In this document: positions 1-11,082 of the stretch, piece after piece
Position numbering within the stretch: position 1 is the stretch's first letter
How the letters are laid out: each line of letters begins with the position of its first letter
Translations under genes and position numbers: made by a program
Notes under the pieces: generated by a model
Told to the model about the DNA's origin: nothing
The model's input: only the letters and a program-made list of their open reading frames with translations
The model's database searches: none
NCBI RefSeq assembly: GCF_000417875.1
Contig: NW_006920873.1
Span: forward strand, 291,101-355,100
Length of the DNA stretch: 64,000 nt
Source: Pseudozyma flocculosa PF-1
Taxonomy: Eukaryota; Basidiomycota; Ustilaginomycetes; Ustilaginales; Ustilaginaceae
Reading direction: 5' to 3'

Positions 1-45
1 CGTACGAGTGTCCCGTCGACCTGGCTTGCCCTTTTCGCGCCGCAG

Positions 46-508
46 CTGACATCTTTTGCGCCGTCGTCACGACGCCAAACGCTCTTGACGAACACGGGCA
101 GAATGCGGAAAAGATCGGTGCGTCTCATCGGCTGGTCGCCCGGCGATGTCGACTCGCCCAGTGGCCTCGACTCGCCCTCTCGCTGCTGCGACTACTGACC
201 TCGTCCACCTGTCTGCGGCCCCCCTGACCCGCCCCCCGCAGCCGACGACTTCCTCCAGTCGCAGCACGGCGGCAAGCTGAAGCTGCGCAAACGTCAGGCT
301 TCCTCATACGTGTGCGTTCCTCCCCGATCTTTCTTTCTGCCCTGCTCGTGCGCACCCGGATCCCGCTGCTCACACTGTCGCCTTCATCGTTGTCCATCTG
401 CGAACCTTTGAGCTCCACAGCAAGGACGCACAGGCCTATGAACAGGGCCGTCGAGATGCGAGCAAGATTGACGTTAAACGACGTCGGATCCAGGGCGGTG
501 ATGCGTGA
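46..508 (+). CDS. 3' end of an unrecognised protein-coding gene (three last exons)
   Basis: I read three exons, join(46..117, 242..311, 421..508), with a TGA stop at 506-508. Each is flanked by a CAG acceptor and GTGCGT-type donors, and the phases agree throughout, which is the main support. The encoded tail is about 76 residues: it begins around DIFCAVVTTPN, passes a basic stretch (KLKLRKRQ) and ends KIDVKRRRIQGGDA. It is hydrophilic and lysine/arginine-rich at the end, with no membrane segment. The upstream part lies outside the window, so I cannot name the family. The opposite strand also has an open frame here, but its predicted protein has no coherent exon structure. The gene converges on the P0 gene. 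Confidence 0.5.
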
Positions 509-1132
509 TGCCCATAGCCGGCGAGGTGCTGGTTCGTGATCGACTGTGACGATGGGCGCCTTTCCTCTCATCGAGCACCTGCTTCGAGCGACGCGATCGC
601 ATCGCAGTCAACTCAGCCTGGCCTGCCCTTCCGTGGGCCGCGTATTTCATGGGTGCCAGTCTGTTCGGTGGCAGCCCAGGTCTTGCATTCTCGATGCCCG
701 ACGCGCGGTCGGACCTTGTCCGCCAGCCTCTCCCGCGGTCCTCTTTCCGACGCCCAAACATCTCATGTATGTATGCCTACCTTAGATCCAGCGAGCGTAG
801 ACAACCGCACTCCAGTACGAGCCTGTTGTTTGGTCGGCCCGTGGACTGTGAGAATGGCTGAACGAGATCAAGAGGGGCGAGGCATGCATCAGGCGCGCCC
901 GACATCAGACCACGTCGAAGCGAGCAACGAGCACACCACAGACATGATGTGCCAGGGGAAACAGAGGTGATGGGTTGCGTTCGTCACACTACAGCGATGC
1001 ACCGTGCACGACCCACCACGGTCAGCAGGCAGCGACCACGGCCAAGACCGCGCCGCCACACCACAGACCTCCCCCCCGATCGCTCCAGGAGCGTCCTCAG
1101 CGAGCGGATACGGCAACAACCGGCCGAGATGC
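509..1132. other. intergenic, convergent 3' regions
   Basis: This holds the 3' flanks of the unknown left-edge gene (+) and of P0 (-). Short open frames exist on both strands but show no splice-consistent or family-like protein. I see no RNA gene or repeat here. Confidence 0.5.
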
Positions 1133-2699
1133 TCAGTCGAAAAGCCCGAAGCCCATGTCGTCGTCCTGTTTAGGAGGCGTGGAGGATGTAGAGGAGAGGA
1201 GGGGCGAGGTGTAGGAGGTCAGTAAACGATGGCGAGGGCATGGTGGAGTCGATATCGAGGGCCGAGGTGGAAGCAGATGCGTCGGGCGGCCTCGGAAAAA
1301 AAATCCGACTTCGGGAAAATCCCCTGTGCCCGAGTTGCAGACCTGGGCTCCGACCCCGAAACGGGCCGCTGGGTCGTGGAACGGGCAGCCGTGGGACACC
1401 GGCGATACTCACGGACTCCTCGGCCTCCTCGGCCTTCTCCTCGGCGGCGGGGGCGGCGGCAGCCTCACCACCGGCAGCGGCAGCAGCGGGGGCGGCGGCG
1501 GCAGCGAAAGCCTCGGGGTTGGCGAGGTACTCCTTGGCCTGTGTAGCGTCGGCGTCGTGATCGCAAGGGCAGGGATGGCAAGGAGACATGGTCAGCTCGG
1601 GTGTCTTCTGCGTCGAGTGACTCGATGGGTCCTCGTGACCAGGTTGACCGCCTCCCTCCCTCCCTTCCTCCAAGCAATGGGCCATCATCAAGAAGCATCA
1701 ATAGTGCCCGGAGATTTGTCAAGGTCCTTGGCCTGTCGGCCCGTCCGAATTTTCAGTGTGTGTGAAGCAATCACCTGGCCGCTTCTTCCTCCGTAGTCGT
1801 CGTCGTCGTCGTCCTCCTGTCGCTGATCTACGACCGCGCCATCCTATCCTCCGTCCTTCGACCCAGCAACAGTGTCGCGCCCTTGGGCAACGAGGACAGC
1901 TACGACGACTCACCTTCTTGGAGCCCTCGAACTCGAAGTCGGTGGCGAGCGAGACGGCGATAAGGTTCTTGTAGCCGTTGACGAGCGAGTGCATGACGGA
2001 GGCGATGGTGGGGTAGTTGAGGGCGAGCGAGATGCAGGCGACCTGCTTGATGCCGAGGACGAATCGGTCGACGAGGGTCTCCTCGCTGACGTCGAGGACG
2101 TCGGACTCGAAGCACTGGCCCTGGTCGTAGATCTGGACGACCGTCATGCCGTAGGTGAAGGGCGAGATGTTGAGCATGTTGAGCAGCGTGGCCTCCGAGG
2201 TGCCGACGCGCGAGCCGGCGTTGACGACCTTGACGTCGCCGACAATCTCAATGGTACCACGGGCAATCTTGGTGGGGACACCAAGGGCCTGGAAGAACGA
2301 CGTCTTGCCGGGCTCCATGCCGGTGTTGCCGGCCTTGACGTAGATGTCCTCGGGGGCGTAGGCGCCGGCACGGGCGGGGGCGGCGACACGGTTGTCGAGG
2401 ATCTGGCCACGGACGTCCTTGAGGTCGCCCGAGGTGAAGACGAAGCCGATGTTGCCCTTGACGTGGGGCATGAGCTTCTCAAACTCGGGCCTCTCGGCGA
2501 GGACCATGCGGAGCGCACGGCGGACCATGGTGTTCTTGCCCATCAGCACGACGGCCTTGCCGCGGAGCGACTGGCGGATCTGGTGCATCTGCTGCGAGGC
2601 GACATTGTCGACGTTGACGATGAAGATCGACGGGTACTTGTCGAGCAGCTCGTTGAGCCTGGAGAACCAGGCCTCCTTGGTAGCACGGGAGATACCCAT
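1133..2699 (-). CDS. RPP0: 60S acidic ribosomal protein P0 (uL10)
   Basis: P0 anchors the P1/P2 dimers and forms the base of the ribosomal stalk that recruits elongation factors to the GTPase centre. I assemble complement(join(1133..1165,1413..1538,1914..2699)), 314 aa, the usual P0 length. The first exon carries the rRNA-binding uL10 domain, starting [19 protein letters not shown] with the NTMVRRALR segment. The second holds the alanine-rich hinge ([10 protein letters not shown] onwards), and the third encodes only the tail [10 protein letters not shown] and stop, the universal C-terminal motif of stalk proteins. All junctions are phase 0. The 375-nt first intron is long for this window and could host a small RNA. 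It is divergent from the gene at 3640, so the two share an intergenic region of about 0.9 kb. Confidence 0.95.
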
Positions 2700-3639
2700 T
2701 TTGTCAGGGAGTGGGTGGTGTTGGCGGTGGTGTTGGGGTTGGTGTTTGATGTAGTGGGATGGAAGCTTGAAGAGTTCGGCCTACCTATCACCTCTGGGAT
2801 TGAAAGGAAGTTTACTGAGGACGGGCGGCGGTCGAAGGACGGTTGCGACCGGTCAGCATGCCATCGCCGCTTTCCCATTTTCGGATGTCTGCAACGCCAT
2901 CATGGCCAGGCAGAGTGCCCCTTCGCCGGCAGGGCGATCGCAGGATACTCACAAGGTCGAACGACGATCGATGGATGATGTGGAGACGCGAGAGGGGAGC
3001 AGATGGTGCGGACAGCTATCTTCTTCCAGGCGCCGGGGCGGCCACCTCCGTCCGAGGGCTGCCGTCGAGCCCAAAGGTGCTGCGGCAATCACCCGGCAGC
3101 CTTCCGAATTTGCATCCTCGGCTCCGATGGTCCGTCGTCTAACTATCGACTCGCGCGGGAGAAACGGGCATCGCCCGATTAGTTTCGCTGTCGTGCATCG
3201 GGCTGCACCCCTGCTGGCGAGAAGAAAACGCCAGGGACAGGCAGGCGCCGGCCTCGAAGCGCTCGTGATCGAGCCAACCAACTCGACCAACTCGACCAAC
3301 CAACTCTGCCATCTTTAGCTTGCCCTGTCCCAGATCACCACTACGGCCACCGTCATCGCCACCGCAGTTCCACCCTGCCTCGCATCTCCCTACACGCCAC
3401 CGATCGCTGTCCTTCGACCGACCGGCACGTAGACCAACGCGACGCACCCCTCTTCCCGCCCAGTCTTGCCTGGCCATGCCCTTGCCGCTCGGACCCTGCT
3501 AGCTTCTTCACTCTTCTCTTGCCTTGTGCCTCGCCTTTAGCCACCTTGCACGGAGCGTACACACCAGCATCGTCAGCCGATCTCGTACGACCACCGCACG
3601 GCTGTGACAGCACACTCGACACTGACAGCACGGCATGGC
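2700..3639. promoter_or_regulatory. divergent promoter region between P0 and the gene at 3640
   Basis: This 940-base stretch lies between two divergent start codons. It contains C/T-rich runs and a short ACCAACTCG-like direct repeat near 3277-3303. I cannot identify a TATA box or a named transcription-factor site with confidence. Confidence 0.45.
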
Positions 3640-3787
3640 ATGTCCAGCAGCCTCGCCCTTCCGCCCCTCGTCCTCTCGGCACGAGCAGCGGCAGCGAGGC
3701 ATTGGCGGAGTCGAGGACCTCGCCCTCGTATCGCGCAGCATGGTCAGCCGGCATCGCCACGCTTGGCTCTTCCCGGCCTCACGATCA

Positions 3788-3824
<37 letters not shown>

Positions 3825-6300
3825 CCACAACACCCGCGGCGGCATCAACGTGGCTGCTGCCGCCCCTCGCATAGCGCCGCCTTCGGGCCACGCACCCCAC
3901 GGACGGGCCTCGAGGTCAGCCGCTGGACCATCTCGCTGCTTCTGCCAGAGCCACGGTCCGGCCAAGAGCTCCTCCTCCGCGGCACCCGCGCTCCTCGCCG
4001 ACGCCTACGATCCTTCCCCTTACGACGCTCGCGATGCATACTTCGCGGCCCCCTCGCGGTATCAGCAACCCAGTCTCGGCGATGCCGACGAGGACTTACC
4101 AACTTCAGCTCCGATGCAGCTGGCAACGTCCTCGACATCGCCCCCGCGACGATCGCCCAAGGCCGACTTCTTCACTTCGGCACTCTCGGAACCCGCTTTC
4201 ATCGATCGCGACCAGGATGAGGGCAAGGGCATGGGCAAGGCCAAGGGCAAGGGCAAGGCCAAGGAAGCGGAGCGTCTGCCCAACTGGTCCGACCAGCTCG
4301 CGCCCGACATCGTGAACAGCTACCTCGATCGAGCTCGGGTTCTGCTGCGATCCGGAGAGCGATCGCTGCCCGCCATCGCCAAGTCTTTCCCTTCGTCTAG
4401 CGAGTGCTCACGATCCCAGCTCAAGGAGCTGCAGTGCCTGGTGCTTCGCGACTGCATGGATCGGGAGGTCGACGCTGGCATCGTCAGGGACCTCTACCGC
4501 TCTGCGGCTGGCGACCGGGAGTTCATCTGCACTTCGGACCATGGCATGCAGCCCAGCCTGTCTCTCAACCTGCAGAGGTCGACGGTATGGCTCTGCTTTC
4601 GCTACTTTGTCGTCGCAGGACTCCTCAGAGACGCCGTGTGGATAACGAGCGACCCCAGGCTCAAGCGCTCGCAGGCCCGTTTCCTGATCGAACAGCTGCT
4701 CTTTGGTCTCGAGGAGCCCGAGGTCCGAGCCCGGGTCGAACTCGATCCCACCACCGCCGCCATCGACTCCTTGGTCAACCCACTACCACCTTCCTCATCG
4801 CCTCCGCCCCTGTGCACGCCCGAGCAGCGCGATACGCGGCTCGCCCTGCAGGAACTGAGCGAGTCGATGCGCGGCTGGATCGACGCCGGCGTGCAGTTCA
4901 AGAAACCGGCGCTGCAGCGCGCCACGATGCTGCTGTGCCAGGCCCGCTCCTACAGCCACCTGCTCCGACTCGTCCGCTCCCTGCAGCAGCGTGTGCAGCG
5001 AGACATGGATGCCTTGCGGCAGGACATGAGGACCGCCGGCGGCCTCGTCAGGCTCAGGGCCCAAGACGACTCGGATCCGCCAATCTTTCTGCCCGAGAGC
5101 CGCGTGGTCCGGATTATCTCGTCGCTATGTTCGCAGGAGGGCGACGGTCCTCGAACGGCCTACGAGATCTTCAGGATGCTACCGCCGGTGAAACGGTCCC
5201 GGCCGATGTACCACTCGCTGATGGAGCGCTTCGGCGAGGTCTCGATCCTGCCGGCGGGGATCGCATCTTCCCCTTCCTACCTTGCGCAGGCCTGGGATGG
5301 CGAGGACGTGGAAGAGGTGTCTTCAGGGTCCCCACCGCCGCCATTGCCATACTCTCACCAGCAGCCGGCACGATCCGAGGACCGAGAGCTGTGGGACGAC
5401 TACTGCCGAGCAACACAGCTGGTCGACGGGGATGCGACAGCGACAGCAGCAGCGGAGATGGCGCACATGATCTCGAGCCGGATGCTCTCGCACGCGTTGC
5501 ACGACAATCTCGGCCTGATCCGCGAGGACCTGCTGTACCTGCACCACGCCGCCGGCTCGTCGACGACGTTTCTCGACCTGACCGAGCCGAGCCAGCTGGC
5601 GGTGTTGAGCTGCGCCATCCGACACGGCGACATGTCGACCGGGTTTCGGCTTGCCCGGCTGCTCCTCTCGCACGTTTCCGCAGTCGACAGCGGCGGCGAC
5701 GGCAGGACTGGGGCCGAAATTCGGAGGCAACGGGAGGCGCTGGACCGAAGGCGGACGCGCATCTTCAACGCGCTGCTCGAAGGCGCCGTCGATGTGCGGG
5801 ACGTGTCGCTGCGCCGGTCATCTGTGGCTGTGCACCGACATGCCCCGGACCCGCCGCCGTCGAGCGGCGCAGCCGGTGCATCGGTGGCGGGCCAGAAATA
5901 CGCCAAACGACGGCTGAAGCACAAGCGGCTGACGCGGTCGCAGCGCCTGCAGCGCTTCCTCGACCGGTTTCGGAACCTGCTCGACCGGTTCGACCTGCGA
6001 CCGGACTGGAAGACGGTCGGGCTGGTCGTCCGGCTCCTGACGCGGTGGGACCACGTCGTCGATGTCGACAAGCTCGAGGATGTGACGTGCATCATCCACG
6101 AGCGCCTCCTTTTCTCGGCGCGGAAATCCGATCAGCGCACCCTGGGCGGAGCGAAGAAGAAGGCGGACGACCGCAAGGGTGCGGCCATTGTTCTGCGCAC
6201 CCTCGTCAAGGCCTTTGAGAGGAGAGGCGACGTCGCGAGCGCCCGCGTCGTGCTGGATCTGCTGCAGAGGTGCAGTCGCTACCATGGCGCCTCCATGTAA
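3640..6300 (+). CDS. orphan protein, probable mitochondrial helical-repeat (PPR-like) protein
   Basis: Single exon, 886 aa from the ATG at 3640. An in-frame GTG lies 36 nt upstream, but the ATG is the more credible start. The N-terminus is rich in Arg, Ala and Ser with almost no acidic residues, as in a mitochondrial presequence. Residues 52-62 are a serine run encoded by the CAG/AGC repeat at 3792-3821. A lysine/glycine stretch (GKGMGKAKGKGKAK) follows at about residue 200. The rest is mainly predicted helix, with segments that read like pentatricopeptide units, for example the tail VLRTLVKAFERRGDVASARV. In fungi such proteins usually act in organelle RNA processing or translation, but I recognise no specific orthologue. 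The function is inferred from shape only. Confidence 0.7.
3792..3821 (+). repeat. (CAG)10 trinucleotide repeat inside a coding region
   Basis: Ten uninterrupted CAG units, read in the AGC frame as polyserine (residues 52-62) of the gene at 3640. Its length is likely to vary between strains. Confidence 0.9.
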
Positions 6301-7077
6301 TCAACCAACTCTTCTGCGTCTGCCGTCTGCGACGCGATAGCTGCATGCCCTCTTTCTTACCTTGCGTTCTTCTGGCTCGCCGTCCGTGGTGTGCATCGCG
6401 ATGCGGGGCGAGACCGCTGTGCTTGGCCCTCAAGGCAAGCGGGGGCTGTCTTGCTGCCCTTCGATGGACCCTCCCGCAACTCGGGGGCACCGCGCCAAGA
6501 CGGGGGGAGGCACTAGGCAGGCAGAGCACCGGGGGAGGCGACGGGTGGTTCGGACGGGTGGGAAACTCTTTCGAGATGGGCACCGGGACGGCTCTTTGGA
6601 CGGACGGAGAGGAAGGGAGACGGGGGGCGGATGGAGCGGGAGAGCCGGGGACCGGGGGAGGGGTGATAATTGACAATGACGCTAGCCACAAGGAATGAGG
6701 TCTAGGAGAAACGAACGGCGACCGAGCGCAGCAAAAGGGGCGTGGAAAGGGGGAATGGCGGGGGCGAGAGCAGGATGGGTGCGGGTCCCACTGAAGGAGG
6801 AAAGGATGCAGGTGGAAGATCATCGGCGGATCAGGCCGGACAGGGTCGAGGCAGGAAGGCTGATCAGCCCGCCGATCGACACTGGCGAACGGCAGAACTG
6901 ACGCTGGCCGGCGAGCGCGCGACGACGACCGCAGCCTGGCGCTCCGCTGCGACCGAGCCGGCAGAGTTCGATCTCTCCGCGGACGCCCGCCCTAGGACGG
7001 GTATTGCTTTTGGACCGCGTGCAGGCAGCCGGGGCCTCGAGGGGATGGCAAGCGCAACACCTGTGGCAACGCGCCGT
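6301..7077. other. intergenic, convergent 3' regions
   Basis: This stretch of 777 bases lies between two convergent stop codons. It is purine-rich on the + strand around 6500-6800 (many GGGGGAG-like blocks). I see no gene, RNA or ordered repeat. Confidence 0.45.
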
Positions 7078-9978
7078 CTAGGCGTCTGCCGCCGGCTTGT
7101 TAGCCACGGCGCCGTCGAGGCTTTTGTGGCCGGCCAGCTCGGCGAGCACTGAAGGGTCCATCGGAATCACGCTCTTGCGACGCACGTGCGGGCTCTCCTG
7201 CTTGCCGACCTGCTGCCGCGACGTCTCTGGAAATTGCCGCATGTCGTCCAGGCCGTCCTCGCCGTTGTGCCGGGGCGTGGTGGGCACGCCGTCCGGTTGC
7301 TCAAGACCCTGCTCAGCGTCCTCAAAATCCGTCGTCGACACCTCGCCGTTGCTGCGGTGGCCGACGCCCTCAAAGAGGCTGCCCGCCCCGCCGGCGAGAT
7401 CGCCCGCCGAGTCAATTGAGTCGGTGTCGGATAATGTCGACGAGCCCGCGGGTGCCGCGTCATCGTCCTGCAGCGTCTTAGGGATCGGGGCGCCGATCGC
7501 CTTGCTGTTCTCGATCGCCGACTCGCGCAACCTCCGCCACGCCTCGTCGCGATCCCGCAGCTTTTGCCTCTCCCTGCAAATGTGCCGAAAGGGGCAGGCG
7601 CGTGCGATGCAAGCGTCGTCAGCTCTGGATCCATTCGCATCGTCGCGCGTCGGCTGGGACAGATCCACTCACATCTGTCTTTGCTGCTTGAAGTCGTTGG
7701 TGCACATGTCAAACAACGCCGGGTTGATCTCCATAAAGAGCTTGAGCGCGTTGTAGACGAGGCCGTGGATCGTCCTGGCGAGGCGGGTCGGAGGGGCAGC
7801 GAAGGTTGCACAACGTGCGTTAGCGTCACTGGCATACGCCGCCGCCTTGCGACGCGGTCACCCTTCGGACTTACCGGTTCCAGTGGCTCTTGGAGTTCTG
7901 GTAGAGCGCCGAGAAGACGATGGGGAGGATGACCTGGACATTGTCCCCGATGAGGTTGACAATGTACTCGTTGTTCCAAAAGTAGAGTGCGCGCTCGGCG
8001 ACCTGGAAGTGCTGGCTGTTGATGCAGCGCTGCAGCTGCTGGAAGAGGGGCACCTCGATCTTGACAAACTCGGCGGGCTCGATCACGTCGAGGATCTCCT
8101 CGACCTCGTTGAGGAACATGACCTCCTTTGGTGAGTTGACCTTGGGCCAGTAGCGGAGCAGGCCGAGTAGCACCTCTTCGGTGAGCGAGCTGTCCTTTTC
8201 GAGGAACTGGACGACGCAGTAGGCCAGCTGCGGGTGGTAGAGGGCGAGGCTCTTGACCTTGTGGAGGGGTATGAGGACGCGCGTGAGGAACGTCTTGTGC
8301 TCCTCCTTGAGCGGCAGCGCAAAGCCGTTGATGATCGACCCGAGGATCTCGAGCAGCTCGGCGATGCCATTGTGCCTCTCGGTCTCGTAGATGAACTGGA
8401 AGAAGACATTGTTGATCGAACGGCGGATAAAGGCGCGGAGGTTGAGGAACTTGCCGTAGATGCGGTGGAGGGTCGTCTTGAGGAAGTCGCGCTCGCGCGG
8501 GTCCTCGCTGTCAAAGAGCTCGAGCAGCTGCAGGACAAAGTGGTGGTCGATGTACTTCTTGGCCAAGTTGGTGTTGAAGTCCGGGCTCTCGACAAAGCGC
8601 AGGAAGAACTCGTAGACGATCTGGAGGTGCGGCCATGCCAGCTCGAGCACCGGCTCGTCCTCCTCCGGATCAAACGCGTCGCCGGTCGGGTTGACCTGCG
8701 GCGGGATCGAGCGGAACAGATTCGATCCGAACTGTTTTCCACGTCGAGGGGCGGCGGCGCAGGGGAGAGGCGAAGAGGTGAGGACAAATCAGCACGCCGC
8801 GTGTGTGGCGAGGTGGGGAAAGCGATCGACGATCCGATGCGCCGCGTGCACACTCACCATCGAGACAACCTCCGGGTAGATGTTGTCGGTGATGACACCG
8901 CGGCTGCTGGTGATGTAGTCGAGCATCTCGTGCAGCGTCTGCGCCTTGACCTGCTTGCCCTTGAGCTCCTGGCTGGCGTCGTTGAAGTCAAAAACGACCG
9001 AGCACTGACGCAGCTTCCGCACAAACAACTCTGGCCGATCCGCCGGCACGACCTCTGCGGAACGGCGTCGAGGGAGGTGCAGGGATGAAATCGATCAGCT
9101 CGGCGCTCGCAAGGCCGGCGGCACGGACCGCGGCCCGTGGGGGACACCACTCACCGTTGAAGTTGGGCAGCTTCTCCAGCTCGACCTTTTCCGTCACGTG
9201 GAAGCGGCTGGAGCGCTGCTTCCTTGGGGGCGTCTTGGACGTGATGGGGATGGTGTCCTTGGGCCCGGTGCTTGTTGTTCCCTGTCGCAGCCTGTTGAGC
9301 GCACCTGCTTTCGGGGGCGTGGCCAGCTCAGACGGGGCAAGGCCGGCGTTGCTGAGCGAGGCCATCGCCCCTCCGGGCGGCGGTGGTGAGCCGGGCGAAC
9401 CGGTGTGGTGGAAGGGGGTTACAGACGAAGAGGGTTGCGACGAGGTGGCGACCGCATGCGGGATGGGATCGGCCGGCATCTCCGAGGAGACGACTACCAC
9501 AGGGGGTGCCGGCGACGTCTTGTCAGCCAGGGTCGGTGCGAAACCGGGGCCCGAGGTCCTCTTCTCCGGCGTACCTTGTCCGCTCGCAAAGGCGTTGCCC
9601 GCATAGCCGGCCGGTCCCGATGGCTGGGATGTGATGCTGCTGCTTCTGGACGATGGCGTGGCCGCCGAGCTGGCAGGCGCCGAGCCAAAGTCCTTGCCCT
9701 TGAGCGACCCCTGGTACGCCGGACTAGACGGCACCGTGCCACCCTTGGGCGGCGGGGCCGGCACCGTACCACCGCCCGCGGAGCTCGACCTGTTGCTGGA
9801 CCCGTTCGGATCGCTGGATTTGGACCGAGACAGGTTCTGAAGACGGGCAGCACCAAGCAACGATGCAGAATCGTGTCAGCGCGGCCGACGACAAGCGCTT
9901 TCCGCTTTCCAGGGGCCCGAGCAGCTCGGGGAGCAGCGGCAACGATCCACTCACCATTGCCTTTTTGAGACCCTTCAT
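7078..9978 (-). CDS. RTS1: PP2A regulatory subunit B56 (B', Rts1/Par1 type)
   Basis: B56 subunits direct protein phosphatase 2A to substrates controlling cytokinesis, chromosome cohesion and stress responses. I assemble complement(join(7078..7573,7673..7774,7875..8731,8858..9054,9155..9836,9955..9978)), 785 aa, with all phases agreeing. Exon 1 is only 24 nt (MKGLKKAM) and joins the NLSRSKSSD start of exon 2. Residues about 10-230 are Ser/Pro/Thr-rich and disordered. The B56 HEAT-like core follows, with [45 protein letters not shown] and [12 protein letters not shown]. It closes with the conserved [20 protein letters not shown] helix and a variable tail. The upstream flank holds a long CTG/GCT repeat. 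Yeast Rts1 is likewise long and low-complexity at its N-terminus. Confidence 0.93.
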
Positions 9979-10935
9979 CTTGGCTGTGCTCTACAGGCCG
10001 CGCAGCGGGCTGTCTTGGGCGAGTGGTTCGACGACTTTCTGTTGACGCTGCTGTTGACGCTGCGTTCGAATGACGTCGATGCCTGCGATGTGCTGTGCTG
10101 GCAGGTGCGACGTCTCGGAGAGTCTCTCGAGATGACGAGGAACGTCGAGAGCAAAGACCGCCACGGGGAAGTGACGGGGGTGTCCAGGAGTAGCTGGTGG
10201 TCGGCCGAGTTGCTTCGGACGGAAGGTTATCCAGAACGACGACACCTCTGGGCGATGGGACAACGTCCGGTGGTCTCTTGGCGATATGCCGGAAGGTCGC
10301 AAGCTGGTAGACGCTGGCGTGGGATCAGGCCACCGAGCGGCGTGATGTGTGGGTAGCTGGGTCAGGAGGAGACGAAGGTGGTGCCGTCGCTCCGGAACGA
10401 GGTAGGGCTCAGAACTGGCGAGCGGCGGGTCGCAGGAGATGTCGCTGAGCCGAGGACTCGACAGCAGCTCGATTTCGGATGATCCGAGGCAAGCTGAGCG
10501 GGGCGATAGGCGGGCGAGATGTAGGGGGCGGTCTCGCTGCAGGACGCGTGACGGTCGAGAACGGGAACGACGGGGAGCTGAACGCGCGATGGAAAGGGCG
10601 TAACAGTGTTGTCGATGCTGTGAGCAGGGCACGATGCGCCGACGAACGCTGAGCTTGAGCGAGGGAGCGGCGATGTTTCGATACACAGCGAGCGGCGGCC
10701 TCAGGGCGGAGGTGGCGACCAGGAGCGGCAGAGGGAAGAGAGGGCGCGAAAGATGGAAGATGCCGATGCGTGCGTGGAGGGAGTGTGGGTCGGCGACGCG
10801 GACGGGCGTGGTGGTGTCGAAGTCGAGGTCCAAACCAGGTGGGGTCGATGGCAGAGAGGGTCTGAGAGATCGAGTCGAGGCGGGGAGAGGCGAGCGAGAG
10901 AGCGAGAGGCGCGCGGGCGGTGGTGTTGGAGTCGA

Positions 10936-10936
<1 letters not shown>

Positions 10937-10990
<54 letters not shown>
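10937..10990. repeat. (GCT)18 trinucleotide repeat
   Basis: Eighteen perfect GCT units about 0.96 kb upstream of the B56 start codon. In some frames it would encode poly-Leu, poly-Ala or poly-Ser, which explains misleading open frames here. Confidence 0.95.
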
Positions 10991-10991
<1 letters not shown>

Positions 10992-11052
10992 GGCCTGGCT
11001 GGCCAGCTCGAGTTGGCAGCCAAAAGCCTGGCCTGGGCTGGCGCGAGGGCAA

Positions 11053-11082
11053 CCTGGCCTGGCCTGGCCTGGCCTGGCCTGG
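11053..11082. repeat. CCTGG pentamer tandem repeat (6 copies)
   Basis: Six perfect CCTGG units followed by a degenerate copy. Related GGCT/GCCTGG words continue over the next few hundred bases. Confidence 0.9.

Noticed and set aside
125..571. minus-strand frame with a hydrophobic stretch resembling a membrane protein
   Set aside because: The + strand gives three exons with consistent phases and a stop over the same bases, whereas the - strand frame has no credible upstream or downstream exon.
1872..2978. 368-codon open frame antisense to P0
   Set aside because: It is a mirror of the P0 coding exon and runs on into the promoter.
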